A stretch of DNA of 64,000 nt from Wyeomyia smithii (GCF_029784165.1 NC_073694.1:80061497-80125496), one strand, 5' to 3'. Positions 38,285 to 50,802 are shown, numbered from the stretch's first letter. Made by a program: numbers and translations. The notes: generated by a model not told the origin, from the letters alone.

Positions 38285-39805
38285 GGTCTATAAGAGCAAG
38301 CGCACCGGTGAGTTGCCATTTGAGTTGCTATTTTCACAACGCTGGCCGTTGCCATTTTGGATAGCAACCGATTTTCGCACCGGTCGTTGCTAATGGGGAT
38401 TACCAATTCCACTATTTCTTTTTCACACCGGCAGTTGCCAATTTCTGAAGACCGTCACTAGCCAGCGTTGGCAAAATGTTTGTTTGTGATGTATTTCGCA
38501 TATTTTTTGCGGATCTAGTAATAACCAACTTATCCGTCAGTCAATCGTTTCCGGAATGATCTACGTTCTTTCTACTTCATAAAATGTTCCCTCCATTTCA
38601 CATAACTTTGTTTTAACTTTGTTTCCGTTCTCCCAAGTTATCGATAACATAATTCTTTTGCACGTTCTTTCTACTTCATAAAATGTTCCCTCCATTTCAC
38701 ATAACTTTGTTTTAACTCTGATTCCGTTCTCCCAAGTTATCGATAACATAATTCTTTTGCACATAAATACATAAATTTTTTCATCCTTATATGTTTATTT
38801 AAAGTAATTCCGTAAACTGGGCACGTCCCGCAACGTTGGCCTTAATGACTATTCTACTGAAAGCTGGCGAACTGTCATTAGTTGTATTCTGTATTTCATG
38901 CTGTCTCGGTTCCCACAGTTTGCTATTATTATTTGAAAATTTGCCGCCAAAAAGAACTTAAATATAGAACGCGTAAATTGTTTTCGATTATTTGATTGAT
39001 TCTAGTGATGAAGAAAGTGATTTCGCAAAACAAATTTCCTTATACGCGATTAAGAAAATGGTTTTTGGAAAGATTCGGGGCGACTCTCAGCCTAGTAAAT
39101 ACCCAAAAAAAACGCCATACGGAGGAAGGTGCCATCCAGCGTTTTAACAACGGTAGATACCGATGACCATTTCCAACGCCGCTTTCGAACGCATCTTAGG
39201 TTGTTTTTGAAGATTGAAACAGCGGTAAAGGAGAAAAATGGTTTTTATACAACGACCGAACGAAACGGGAAAATAGTTGGTAATACTCCCGAGCAGATTT
39301 GCCCAAACCTTCCAGGTTTATTGAATAATATTGGCCAATCTTGTGAGGATTTGAGCTTTCCGCATCGTTTAGGTTGCAGACCAAAATGCCAACCAAAATG
39401 GTCATCTCAATAAAAAACCTGTACAAAATGTTTACCTGCCCGAAAATACACCCTGTGCAAAATTTCAGCTCAATCGGAAATAAAATTGAGTAGTGGTTCA
39501 CGCCGACACTTGCGTCCTACGACGTGTTTAACAAGCGAGACTAAACACTTCGTCTTCCGAGGCCGACCAATTGAGTCCGCATTCAAAACACTCATCATCT
39601 TCGTAATATTATTACGAACATTCACTATCGAGCACAAAAAAAAACAACAGTTTGACATTTCATCAAATAGCAACGATTCGGCTCGTTGCTATCGCGTTGC
39701 CAAATTTAATAACTCGCTACTACCCGAGGTGGGGAATGCTATTTCCCAAACCAACATAGCAACGCCCGGTGCGGTTGCCGCGTTATGGTGGGAGTTGCCA
39801 AACTA
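38285..39805. mobile_element. Unclassified insertion splitting the transposase gene
   Basis: The transposase reading stops at about 38285 and resumes at about 39810. The interval begins and ends with GTTGCCA-rich sequence containing GCACCGG motifs. Clear TIRs or a TSD could not be fixed. It includes a 99-bp tandem duplication. Confidence 0.45.
38565..38762 (+). repeat. Tandem duplication, 2 x 99 bp
   Basis: GTTCTTTCTACTTCATAAAA begins both copies, at 38565 and 38664. Only a few substitutions separate them. Confidence 0.9.
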
Positions 39806-40405
39806 GCTTTAGAAACTTCAATTTAGCCACTGGTGGGCTTGCTCTAAACAGTGATGAAAGGACTAATAAAGCATTCAGAATGAATGCATACAATCGCCAT
39901 TATAAAGCAGTAACCCCGTTGATAGAAATTCCAAATTTTGATTTAATTGATGATGTGATTGTTTCGGATCGACTGCACTTGATTGATTTGGGAGTTATGA
40001 AGCAACTACTATTAGGTTGGAGCGATGGTTCACTTGGATTCAAAACAAAGTTGTCCTCTCAGCAGATCAATCAAATATCCTTGATGCTGCAAGAAATACA
40101 TCTTCCTTCAGAAATCCACAGAAAAGTCCGTGGCCTTGACTGTTTGTCGTTTTGGAAAGCGTCCGAGTTCAGTAGTTTTCTTCACTACGCGACGATGACG
40201 ATGCCTATCAGCATTTTCTCTTATTCTATTGCTCAATAACAAGGTAGTCTACAGAAGTCAAAGTAGTCTCGCAGTGGTATAATGTCCCCAACAAGGAAAA
40301 AAAGTCTACAGAAGTTTATAAGCATAACTGGCATGTTGCAGAAAAAATGTTAGAAAAATTCGTTCAACAATATATGGAAATATACGGAAAACAGTATCTT
40401 ACAAG

Positions 40406-41185
40406 CAGTGGTGGGCACCATTCCGCTAATTCGCTAATTAGCGACGCTAAAATTCAGTTAGCGATTTCGCTAATTTTTGAGCTGGTTAGCGAAACTGTTA
40501 GCGTCGCTAGAATTCTGGCCTTCGAAACGCTAATCGCCAATTCGCTAAATTTTGTAGAGAAGCGACAATAGAAATATTTAGAAAAACTGGGAATTGCTGA
40601 TGGCGTACGTAAATTGCTTCGAAAGATGAACATACTTTAATGCGAAACTTACGTTTGTCAGTTTTTTACCCTAGAATAGAGTTCCAGTTATCGTACAAGC
40701 CACAGGAGCATTTTGAAGAACAAGCACAAGGTCTAGATTGAATTTTCGGCACACCAAGAACTTTGGTAAATTGCAATGCGCTTGAAATTCTGACAACTTT
40801 GGTTCTACTTTTTCGATTCAGATAATAATTGAATTTCTATGAAAACATTCCTAAGAGTATCTATTTTCAATGCAAGCTAAATAACTTTTGTTATTCTTGT
40901 TTTTACAAAATCAAATATGAATACCGTTTCGTAAACCTCTTACTGTAAATAGCTTTAAAAAGTAATTGTTTCCGTTTGTTTAACCAAAAAAGATCAAAGT
41001 GGTCCAAATCCTACAAAACACGAGCAATAAATATGACTATTTATATATTAAAAAGTTAGCGATTAGCGAAAGTTCCGCTAATGTGGATTTAGCGTTTAGC
41101 GTTTAGCGATTATCGAGCTAAATTTTCCGGTTAGCGACTTAGCGATTAGCGTCGCTAGATTTTCGATTAGCGGCGCCCACCACTG
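40406..41185. mobile_element. hAT-type MITE with 8-bp TSD inside the transposase
   Basis: 780 bp with ends CAGTGGTGGGCACC and (from the right) CAGTGGTGGGCGCC. The 8-bp duplication CTTACAAG lies at 40398-40405 and 41186-41193, the hAT signature. The subterminal regions are packed with TTAGCGA/TCGCTAA words in both orientations. Removing it and one TSD restores the transposase frame. Confidence 0.93.
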
Positions 41186-41829
41186 CTTACAAGTAACGTA
41201 CACAATTTGCTGCACATCGTAGATGAAGTAAGGAAATTTGGATCATTAAACACTATTTCTGCTTACCCGTTCGAAAATGACTTTCAGCGCATTAAACATT
41301 TGCAAGTGGTAGACAAAAGTCTCGAACAAGCTATCAACAGATTATCGGAAATTCATTCACATGACTTCAACACACACCAATCAGGATCATGGAAACGACG
41401 ATTTCCTTCAGTTAGAACAGCAAACATTAGTAACATTGTTATTGACATCAATGAAAACTTCATGTTGGACAAATCATTCCGAAACTCTTGGTTTCTTACG
41501 GACGAACAACAAATTGTATATTTCAAGAACATTACCAAATCACCCGACATAGTGATTTTTGGATATATACTTCATTCCAAAAGGGATTTTTTTACTTACC
41601 CATTTCGTTCATCCGTGTTGAATATATTTCTCGGAAATGTGGCAAGCTTGTCGACCACAACAATTCGTTTAACATGTAGTGATATCAGATGCTAGTTAGT
41701 ATTAGTAAAATATGATGTTTATTATGTATTCATACCATTAGTACATACGTTAACTTAAATTAACTAATAAACTATTCTAAAATGGTTCATAAAAGTGTAT
41801 TGGCAAAAGGTTTTGATATTACATAATAC

Positions 41830-42577
41830 CACAGATAACAGACATCCAAGCTAATTTTGCTTCATGTGTAAAATGACGCAACGGTTTTTTAGCATGTCGC
41901 AATACGCAGTATGGTGGCGCTAAGAACACTTAGTGGTCAATGATTCGATAAAATCGATAGTTTTCCAGCTCTTATTGCAATAAGAAGCGTTGCCGTTTTT
42001 GTAGAAATTTTGAGCAGTCGTGATTTGTACATAATCGACAATTTTATTCAATCCCAGTTTATATTTGCGATAAATTTGTTTGTTTTAGTGTTGATATGAA
42101 AAAAAAATACACAAACCTCACAAAAACAGTGTTATATCGTTGCAAAAACAACGACTCTACCGCAGACAGACGTCCAAGCTGAGTTTCAAACTTGTGTAAA
42201 TTTTTTTGTAATAGCAATCCGTAACCAGATCGCTACCAGTACCGCCAGCCTCGTGCACCATCGAAAAAAAATGTATTTTAGCGATAAGGTCACCAGGCGG
42301 CGCTAGTGTACAAGTGATTTATAACGCAATTTACTTTGAAAATTTACACGGAAATTTTGATTTTGTTCTTGCTTGGACGTCTGTCTGCGACTCTACTATT
42401 TGTGAGAATTTTCATGCGTCTGGCAGCTTTGACTATAATCCAGCGCTGCCATCACTAAAGTGGTTAAAGTCGCAAGTTGCAGAAAGATGTCGTTAGCATT
42501 CCAAACGAGTAAGAATTTGAAATCTTACACACGATTTCTGGAGTTTTTTGTTCTAGCTTGGATATCTGTTATCTGTG
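41830..42577. mobile_element. MITE, CACAGATAACAGACATCC ends, 7-bp TSD (outer)
   Basis: Ends CACAGATAACAGACATCC and, from the right, CACAGATAACAGATATCC. The direct repeat ATAATAC lies at 41823-41829 and 42578-42584. It carries a nested relative at 42161-42389. Confidence 0.9.
42161..42389. mobile_element. MITE, CGCAGACAGACGTCC ends, 7-bp TSD (nested)
   Basis: 229 bp with near-perfect inverted ends CGCAGACAGACGTCCAAGC. The direct repeat ACTCTAC lies at 42154-42160 and 42390-42396. Reverse-oriented relative of the element at 5635-5865. Confidence 0.92.
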
Positions 42578-43100
42578 ATAATACTTTCAAAATGCATGCG
42601 ACTGACGTCTGAAAAACTTGTCGCAGATTGAGTATCCTTTATATGATTCGCATCTGTCTCACTGTAATCCGACTCACTGTTGATTTTGTTTTGGTTGTCA
42701 GCCTCAGCATTGTTACATTTGGGATTTCGTTTTCTCACATGGCGTGTGCTACGACGAGCACCCGAAGCGTTCAAACGCTTCAATGAGTTTTTAAGCTTCT
42801 TTTTGAAAAATGCAGCAAGTTTCACTTTCAACTTTCTGAAAAACCTCAAAAAAGTTTCGATGTGGCATTATTGCGGTTTTCGGACCTTTTCGACTCGCAC
42901 CTGTCCAGGTACACATTGTTTGAAATTTTCTAGTTGAAGTAAATCCAATGCACAAACCATACGGTTGTCAGCTCAATCACCAGTAGCGTTCATATTCAGC
43001 CAATTAATCTTTAATTCAATGAAAATATAGGTTAGGCATTAGTGTCAGGAACCGTTAATCTTACCAATATATTTTTACGGGGGTTCGACTGTGACACTAA

Positions 43101-43990
43101 ATTTGATTTTGTTTCGGCTTAGCAGTCTCAATGAAAACAGCGCTGATCTCTATGGGGTCATCGCCAACGTTTCGATCCGGTTGGTTGGGATCTTCATCAG
43201 GGCCTATTTCAAAATATGTATTCCATTACATGAAAAAAAAAACAGAAAATTGTACAGAAAATTACAATTACTATAACAAAACAGAAAAAACTCACTCGAC
43301 ACTAATCAGCTTGTACAGTTACAGAAAATATCGTACGTGTGGAAGTCAGGTTCGAAAGGGGGGGAATTGCACTGCGTCTGAAACATCTTTTCTAGCTCTA
43401 TTCTCACTTTTTTAAATTTACTCTAACACTATAATATAATTGTTTTATTTTGCTAATTAGCGGCTGCTATTTGGGTTCAACTGTTTCCCGCAAAAGATGG
43501 TGTACGATGGGGGCTTGTGTTTGTGTTGGGGAGGGTGTTATTTAAAGTTGTGTGTTCGGTTCTACTCTTTTTCGACGACGCGTTCTTCATCTCTCTTCGA
43601 TCTTTTATCGAGAGTAGGAGATTTGCGTACGCACAGCTTAGGTTGTCGGTGTCAGTCCGCTTCGACCTTAACACGCCAGCCATCCTCGACAGTGCCTACA
43701 AATCACAAGCTCTGCAAGTGTTGGAGATGTGCCACATCGCAACTACAACCAACACGGTCAACTATCGGACTGATTAGTGACTGATTAGTGTCGAGTGAGT
43801 TTTTTCTGTTTTGTTGTTAGCTAAATGTAATTTATGTACAATTTCCTATGTTTTTTTTATGTAATGGAATAAATTTTTTAAAATAGGCCCTGATGAAGAT
43901 CCTAACTAACCGGATCGAAACGATGGCGATGACCCCATAGAGATCAGCGCTGTTTTTATTGAGACTGCTAAGCCGAAACAAAATCAAACT
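43101..43990. mobile_element. Fold-back element with about 200-bp inverted ends and a CTGATGA...GAAAC motif
   Basis: The outer about 200 bp on each side (43101-43310 and 43775-43990) are inverted copies, including GATTTTGTTTCGGCTTAGC and CGACACTAATC. Each end carries CCTGATGAAGATCC...GGATCGAAAC, a motif I associate with Penelope-like elements and hammerhead-like folds. The interior has a minus-strand ORF (43477-43683) that is not recognised. Confidence 0.65.
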
Positions 43991-44058
43991 TACCAATACA
44001 GTTTTGAATGTTTCATCTTCCAATTTCGCTTCATGCTCGAATATTTGACTTGGTTCAC

Positions 44059-44943
44059 TTATGGGTTCAAAGCAGAATGATTGTTTAGCTTCAGAATGTG
44101 TTGTTTTGAAGTTACTTCTTTCCATAGCATCCAAAATAAAATTGTTGGGGTTGAAATGTTTGCCACTCTTTTTCCGTGTAAAGTTGAATCCTGTACATCC
44201 GAGTCATATGGAATATGCTGGATTGCACTGGGAGAAATTACAATTGGTGACGCTCCTACCTTAGCCATCTCCGGTGGTGGCGAAAGATTAGAATTATCTT
44301 CATTAGGTACAGACGCATAAACCATTGTCGGCTGAGTTGTAGACCAAGGGTCTTGGGATTTTTGTTTACATAACTCAGTTTTGTGCATCATAAGAGATGA
44401 GGTATTGGATTGGGCAATCTCTTTGAAAGGTATTCTGCCCTTTAGCGTCTGTTGCAAATCAGATAACTGAAATTCTAAATTTGAACAAGTTGCCGTAACA
44501 GTTAAGATGTTTGATTGTACTGTTGGCTCCGATAGCGTAACATTCTCGCGTGAAGGCTGACACATATTTAAATCATCTTGCAATTGCGTTTTCTGATCGA
44601 GCAGCAACATATTTTGAAATTCATCTCGATTGTTTTGCTTCTTTTTTCTCTTTCGGATCGTACTTACATCAGACGATGATTCTCCCGACATTTCTTCTAG
44701 TATTTTCACAGCATTTTCGTAAGATAATATATTCTGCCTTTTAACTATACACTGAATTTTCAACCATGATTTTTTCGGAATGCTTTCTGCACAACGAAGC
44801 AACTTTGCTTGTTCTGTGCTACTTATAGCATTAGGCCACAAAACGGAATGGCCTGACTTCGAATTATTAATCCGTTTATCTGGAACAGCAGAAAGTTCCT
44901 TCTTGCCTCTAACGTCGGTGGTTTCGACTATCGCAAACGGCAT
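44059..44943 (-). CDS. Second ORF of the 9.1-kb transposon, DUF4806-style N-terminus (hypothetical)
   Basis: The open frame extends upstream to 45042, but the start at MPFAIVETTD (44943) fits better. The N-terminal part (MPFAIVETTD, SVLWPNA, IQCIVKRQNI) resembles short insect proteins often labelled DUF4806, in which a W-P-rich segment precedes a variable middle. A basic KKRKKKQNN-type nuclear-localisation-like stretch follows about residue 100. A GTAAGT donor follows an exon-like end at about 43998 in another frame. It may be an accessory protein of the transposon; function unknown. Confidence 0.45.
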   Translation of the reverse strand: MPFAIVETTDVRGKKELSAVPDKRINNSKSGHSVLWPNAISSTEQAKLLRCAESIPKKSWLKIQCIVKRQNILSYENAVKILEEMSGESSSDVSTIRKRKKKQNNRDEFQNMLLLDQKTQLQDDLNMCQPSRENVTLSEPTVQSNILTVTATCSNLEFQLSDLQQTLKGRIPFKEIAQSNTSSLMMHKTELCKQKSQDPWSTTQPTMVYASVPNEDNSNLSPPPEMAKVGASPIVISPSAIQHIPYDSDVQDSTLHGKRVANISTPTILFWMLWKEVTSKQHILKLNNHSALNP

Positions 44944-45669
44944 CCTCATGAAAAAGTTTTGTTTCAGAATTGTAATCATGTTATTTATACTTATTTTATA
45001 CCTTTTCCTTTCTTTATAATATAGAAATTTCATAATCCGCAAAATAAACTTTAGAGACTTTTATTTCGTCTTGCCGCCAGAACTTCTAAAGAAAAAAAAG
45101 ATAAAAAAAGGTAAGTTATTCTCTCTTTAAAATTAATTGCAGCAAAAACGTGATGTTCTATAATTAGAATGCTGAGAATGCATGAAAACACATAGCATAA
45201 CCATTCTTAACCATATACCTAAATATTTTTATTTTGTAATATTGAGAAAAAAAATATTTATTTTGAGGCTGTATAACCGGTATATCAGAGTGCATATCCT
45301 ACATAGAGCGAACTTTCAAATTTTGTTGCATGTTTTTAGCGAAGCTGTTTAACACACTCTTCAACCATCCACCGAGAACTTGAAAGTTCGTTTACTTACT
45401 TAAAAATACAGCCGAACAACAGTCTATGCATTCGAACTTTTGGTTACTTGGGTACCGCCATCATTGAAATTAATCTGATGGTTAATCTACAGTCTTCCAG
45501 CTGTTGGCTGTATTCGTTGGCAGAAGTGCGAAATGAACTAAATACTACTAAACGGGGAACATCATTCGTTAACGCTCATTCTGAAGAACCATCTTCAAAT
45601 TATCAGCCTGCTGTGCGATCAAGCGCAAACGTTACGCTCGAAAATTGTGCAGCCTGTAAAGGTAATTGT

Positions 45670-46072
45670 TACAGACGGTGTTATGAACAGATACGCAAAG
45701 AGTGAGGTCGAAAACTCCAAGTGAACCGTCAAATCGAGGCTTCAAGTGTGCAAAGTAAACAAACTCATGCGTGTTACTTTTCGTACAGAATGTGTGTTGT
45801 GATCAGTTTAAATTCTGTGAATCACGTGCAATTATGGTTCATGCTCATGTTATGCGTGATGCATTGGAAATAATTATAATTGTATGAACAAGCACTGAAA
45901 CTCAGTAAAATATCCTTACAAAGTTTCGAAATTTCATTACACTTTCTAATGCGTATGAAAAGTCATGCGAAAATAAATGTGGTTGCCAGAATTGTTTGAA
46001 ATAAAATATTAGCAAAGGGTTGCCATAGTTACTGCTTTTCTCTTTGCGTATCGCTTTATAACACAGTCTCTA
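45670..46072. mobile_element. hAT-type MITE with 8-bp TSD in the BEL zinc-knuckle region
   Basis: 403 bp, ends TACAGACGGTGTTATGAAC and TAGAGACTGTGTTATAAAG. The duplication GTAATTGT lies at 45662-45669 and 46073-46080. Excision in silico joins the cysteine-rich segment in frame. Confidence 0.85.
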
Positions 46073-48055
46073 GTAATTGTAAGTCACTCTCTAAATGTAA
46101 ACCTCGATGTAAACGTTTTTTGGAGTTTTCACGCGAATCACGCTGGGCTACTGTTCGCGCTTTGGGCCTTTGTCGCAGATGTCTGCGCCGACACAAGGGA
46201 TGATGCCAAGCCAAGGCTTGCGGAAAGAATGGTTGCGAATTGCTACATGGAAAGCACAGTTCAATCCATACATTTGCCTTTCTGGATAATGGCTTTGAAC
46301 TCACACTTCTTGATAAAGCTCTGGCTGATGAGCTGCAACTTGAAGGAGAAAAGGCGCCATTATGTTTAAACTGGACAGGGGGAGCGAAACGCCGAGAAGA
46401 AGATTCGAAGAAGGTTATGCTGGAGTTTGCGGCGAAACACAACCCATCCAAAAGGTATAGCCTGCATAGAGTACGTACTGCCGATGAACTACTATTATCA
46501 GTGCCAACGTTAAATGTAGGAGAGCTTATTGTCCGTTATCACACCTTAAGAATCTTCCCATTGCTTCTTGCCAAAATATATGACCGAGAATTCTCATTGG
46601 AATGAAGGACCAACACCTCAGCCTGGTTCGAAAAAGTCGTGAAGGAGCCATGCATCAACCGATCGCAGTTATAACTCGACTCGGATGGACAGTGTGTGAT
46701 GGAGGAGATCCAGATAACGCTGCTAACCTGACACCGACGGGCGGAGACTTGCATAAAACTGTAAAGCAATATTTCGCAATCGAAAGCTTGGGGATTGCAC
46801 AGCCAAAAAGGATTTTTTGTTGTCCGAGAAAGAACAAGCTAAATCTCTGCTCACTACCCGCGCTGTACTTAAGGGGAATAGATACGAAACCGGCCTTCTT
46901 TGGCGATACGATAACGTTCGCCTGCCGGACAATCGTCCCACGGCTCTTAGACGACTACAATGCCTGAAAAAGCGTATGAATAAAGACCAGGAACTTACCA
47001 AAAAGTCAACGATTTAATCGTGAAGGGATATGCAGGAAAACTCTCCGAGGAAGAACTGAAAGAGACTGTGGTATTTACCGATTTTGCAGTCACTAACGTC
47101 AACAAACCCGGAAAAATCCGAATGGTGTGGGACGCTGCTGCTGCTTCTCATAGAGTTACACTCAACTCATTTACTTTGAAAGGTCCAGATCAACTTTGTG
47201 ACTTGTTTGCGATACTGATTCAATTTCGTGAAGGTCGAATTGCTTTAACTGGAGACGTGCAGGAGATGTTTTTGCAGGTACTGATGCGTACCGAGGACCA
47301 ACAGTGGCAGCGATTCTTGTGGTTCGATGAAGACGGCGCAGTAGCCGAGTACATTTTGCAGGTGATGTCCTTCGGAGCATGCTGTTTCCCTTGCAGTGCT
47401 CAGTTCGTTTAAAACGTAAATGCCGAACGCTTTAGAGATAAATATCAGGCTGCTGTCGAAGTGAGCACCTTCACTTACAAAATAGGATGGCATCGCTACG
47501 GCCGAGCATCGTAGAAGAACAACAATGTCCAACGAAAAGAGACATGCTGCGGATTTTAATATCCATGTTTGACCCACTTCGGCTCATTGCTCAATTTCTA
47601 ATGCATCTCAAAATTTTGCTGGAAGACCTATGGCGCTCCGGTATCGATTGGGACGAACAAATCGATAACGTACTTTTTTCGAAATGGAAAACATGGATTC
47701 AAATTCGTCCACAAGTTGAAAATATCAGTATCCCTCGCTGCTATCAAGAGCAAATAAACCCTTTCTGTGACCCTGCTTAGCTTCACACTTTCGTTGACGC
47801 GGGCGAGAGCGGAATCGCTGCCGCAAGTTATTTGCGTTTCGTGCAAAAAGACAACGCATTGTACCGTTTAGTAGCCGCAAAAACAAAGGTCGCTCCATGT
47901 TCATCCCCCGGCTGGAACTCCACGCAGCGCTGGTGGGAGCAAGGTTATTCCAATTGGTATTAGAAGCCATAACAATCCGCAAATCTGCTCGTGTGTATTG
48001 GTCAGACTCGTAAGATGTATTACATTGGATTAATTCTGATCACCATATTCTAAAT

Positions 48056-48930
48056 ATGTTGCCTACCGTCACAGAACAGATATGCAACTTCGAACAAAAC
48101 TCTGCAGCAAATCGGTGCCCAAGCTTTCGCATTCATTTTTTGCTGTTCCATCCTACATTGATTTTACAGTGCATCGTTCGAACAGTTCGCTCCAATAGTT
48201 TGAACATGCACCAACAAATTACTTTTTTTTGCTTCAATGACCAGGCAAAAAGGTGATCTTGAATAGTTGAATCTATCAAAATCAAGTTAAGGCAGGACCG
48301 CATTCAAGAGATTTTTAAAGCGGAAATTCAGTAACAATTCACAATCAACGTCAATAGAACGAATTAAACTAAAACCTTTCAACCATTCAAACATTGTTTA
48401 ACATATTTTCTTGGATCGTACACCTCGCGACTGTTGAAACTATTTTTTAACCTGTTAGTTGATTTACTTGAATATTTTCGTTGGACTTGGAAACTAAATT
48501 TCTCGACCAATGACAATTTTGTTTTTCCTCGTACCGTTTTTTATACCTAACATTGCAAGTAATGCATATCAGACGCGCTATACACAGCACTGCTTACGAC
48601 ATTAGGTACAATGTAAAAAAATGATTGTCGTTAGTCAAGATATTCAGTTTTCAACTTGGGCAACAATGAAATTTATAAAAAAATATCTACATAAAAACCG
48701 TAGCACGTATGCGGGTGGTACTGTACGATTATCATGGAAAAGCACCCTCGCTATACCAGTACCGGGGAGAACAAAGGATTCTCTCGGAGAAAAAGCGGCG
48801 AGAGCTCATACAGTCCTTTTGTTGAATGAATGGAATATAAGCGTAATAAAATGTCCAGTGTAAAATGCGTTCTCTCCACCGCTAGATGCCGATACCTAAA
48901 ATAGAGAGATTTTGTCTCATTTTTGGTTCT
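48056..48930. other. Unrelated 0.9-kb segment splitting the BEL RNase H region
   Basis: BEL-like coding stops at about 48055 and resumes at about 48937. The interval has no recognised coding content. I found no convincing inverted ends or TSD. Confidence 0.45.
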
Positions 48931-50705
48931 TCAGTTGAACAGATGTGCTACCGTGTCAGCGAAATTCTTGACACAACGGATATGAATGAATGGCGATACG
49001 TTCCCAGCAACCTTAATGTGGCAGATGACGCCACAAAGTGGAAATGGCCCCAAATTTCTCAAGCATTCGGAGAAACATTGGCCACTAAATGTGTTGAAAA
49101 ATAAGCACAATGCAGAGTCAGAACTTCGACCAAGCGTGAATTCTCATTTCGTCACACCGGAGCAAGCAGTTTGCATCAGTAAATTCTTGAGTTGGGGACG
49201 ATTAACCAAAGTTGTCGCTTTAGCTCGCCGGTTTGCTACCAATTGTATATTGAAGCGCCAGAAAAAACCGATCATGCTTGGACCTCCAACTAAACTCGAG
49301 CTATTACACACCGAATGCTACCTCATACGTCTAACTCAACAGGAAAAGTATCCAGACGAAGTGACACTGCTTCAAAGAACGCAACAGAGTGCGGAGCGAC
49401 TAGCAACACCGATTCCTAAAACGAGTGAACTTCACCAAAAATCTCCATGGTTGGACCCCACTGGAATCATGAGGATGCGGGGGCGCATATCTGCTATAAC
49501 TATCTGCTTGCTATTATGTAAACGAAGACGCTAGGCACCCTATATTACTTCCCCGTGACCACCACATCACCACGTTAATCATCGCACACTACTAAAATCA
49601 TGAGACCGTGATAAACGAGATACGTCAGAAATACATTAATCCGAAAATTCGTATGACCTACGCAAAGGGGAGAAACAACTGCCAACGATGCAAAAACGAC
49701 CGTGCTATGCCGCGAGTGCCAATCATGGCCGAATTGCTAGCAGCACGACTAGATGTATTCACACGTCCGTTTTCACATGTCGAAGTTGATTTTTCTGGAC
49801 CATACGAAGTCTCGTCGGCCGTCGGGTTGAAAAACGATGGGGCATGCTTGCTTGCTACTTGCCTCACAGTTCGAGAAATCCACATCGTGGAGGTTCACTC
49901 CCTTAATACCGACTCATGTGTGATGGCAATCCGCAACTTAATTTGTCGGAGGGGTAATCCACAATCTTTCCACAGTGATCGCGGCACTAATTTTGTAGGA
50001 GCAAACAGGGAGCTCGACGGAGCAGAACACCTGGTCCGCTAGAATGAACTGATTTAAGAATTCGAAGATTCAGAGACCAGCTGGCAGTTCCTACCGTCTT
50101 TCTCTCCCCACATGGGTGGCTGCTGGGAACGTTTGATTGGAAGCGTCAAGAAAAATCTTATGACGATATTGCCACTGCGAAAATTTTCAGATCAGGTTTT
50201 GCGGAATCTGTTCGCTGAGATAGAAAATATCATTAACTCTCATCCGTTGACACATGTGCCAACCGATGATGATTCAGCTCCCGCCTTAACGCCCAACCAC
50301 TTCCTGCTTGGGTCATCTAACGGGACGAAGCCATTGAGCACCGTTGATGATAGTGGAGCAGTACTGCGCTGGCGGTTATCGCAAGTCCAAGCGAATTGCT
50401 TTTGGAAACGCTGGACAAGCGACTAGTTGCCCGAAATAACAAATAGAACCAACCAAATGGTTTACTAACACAAAGCCTATCCAAAAAGATGACGTGGTGA
50501 TAATAGTCGATCCGAAACTACCCCGAAATTGTTGGCCGAAGGACAAAATCATCAGCACTCAGCCTGGACGAGACGGTCAACCCAGATCAGCTACGGTGAG
50601 AACATCAACCGGGATCTACGAGCGACCTGTAGCTAAGTTGGCCGTGCTAGACGTGTTACGCGGAGACTAGTAAACTGGTTAGGCAGCCAGCGTACTTGGG
50701 GGGAA

Positions 50706-50802
50706 TGTTGGCTATTTTACGCCAGCGCGTCCCACTGTGCGTAACTTGCATGCCAGCCGCTCGCAAGCGATAGCTCAAAGGGGAGGAAGTAAGTCTCCCA
50801 CT
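50706..50802 (+). mobile_element. Truncated BEL 3' LTR start
   Basis: A purine tract (CTTGGGGGGAA) precedes TGTTGGCTATTTTACGCC, the likely LTR start. The LTR is cut after about 97 bp where M-block sequence begins. No matching 5' LTR was recognised. Confidence 0.55.

Larger units (their letters stand above)
37640..41695 (+). pseudogene. Transposase of the 9.1-kb element, broken by insertions
   Basis: Recognisable segments in order: a short LAECFKLWALKN piece near 37785; 37869-38264 with IYKSSKSQFWPVLFNIHE and RCFICDSPARAFIKG; a NGCLKC zinc-type piece near 38215 in the next frame; 39810-40239 with DRLHLIDLGVMKQLLLGW and the conserved HRKVRGLDCLSFWKASEF; 40347-40405; then 41194-41695 with HIVDEVRKFGSL and AYPFEN. 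These blocks are typical of a family annotated only as transposase-domain proteins in many invertebrates. Interruptions are an unclear segment at about 38285-39805 and a hAT-type MITE at 40406-41185. In-frame stops are present, for example before the IYKSSKSQ block. Superfamily assignment to CMC/EnSpm is uncertain. Confidence 0.7.
36310..45452. mobile_element. 9.1-kb DNA transposon, CCCAAGTAACC ends, TA TSD (CMC/EnSpm-like candidate)
   Basis: Inverted ends CCCAAGTAACCGAAAGTT and CCCAAGTAACCAAAAGTT (17 of 18 match), flanked by TA at 36308-36309 and 45453-45454. It carries a plus-strand transposase in pieces and a minus-strand ORF at the far end. The superfamily is an inference from the transposase style and short TSD. 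It has been hit by at least five further insertions. Confidence 0.8.
45453..50669 (+). pseudogene. BEL/Pao gag end and pol (protease, RT, RNase H, integrase), decayed
   Basis: Continuation of the right-arm BEL element. In order: the end of gag with a CAACKGNC knuckle (45650) and CRRCLRRHKG (46160); an aspartic-protease region with FAFLDNGFELTLLD (46275); RT-linked segments (46602-47412) with KIRMVWDAAA and a GDVQEMFLQV block; an RNase H-type region (47530-48050) with TFVDAGESG; then, after about 0.9 kb of unrelated sequence, YRVSEILDT (48940). Integrase runs from about 49540, with an HHCC-type zinc region, VDFSGPYEV, HSDRGTNFVG and GGCWERLIGSVK. The C-terminus ends with a stop at about 50669. 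Multiple frameshifts and stops, a missing part of RT and an MITE (45670-46072) make it inactive. Confidence 0.85.
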
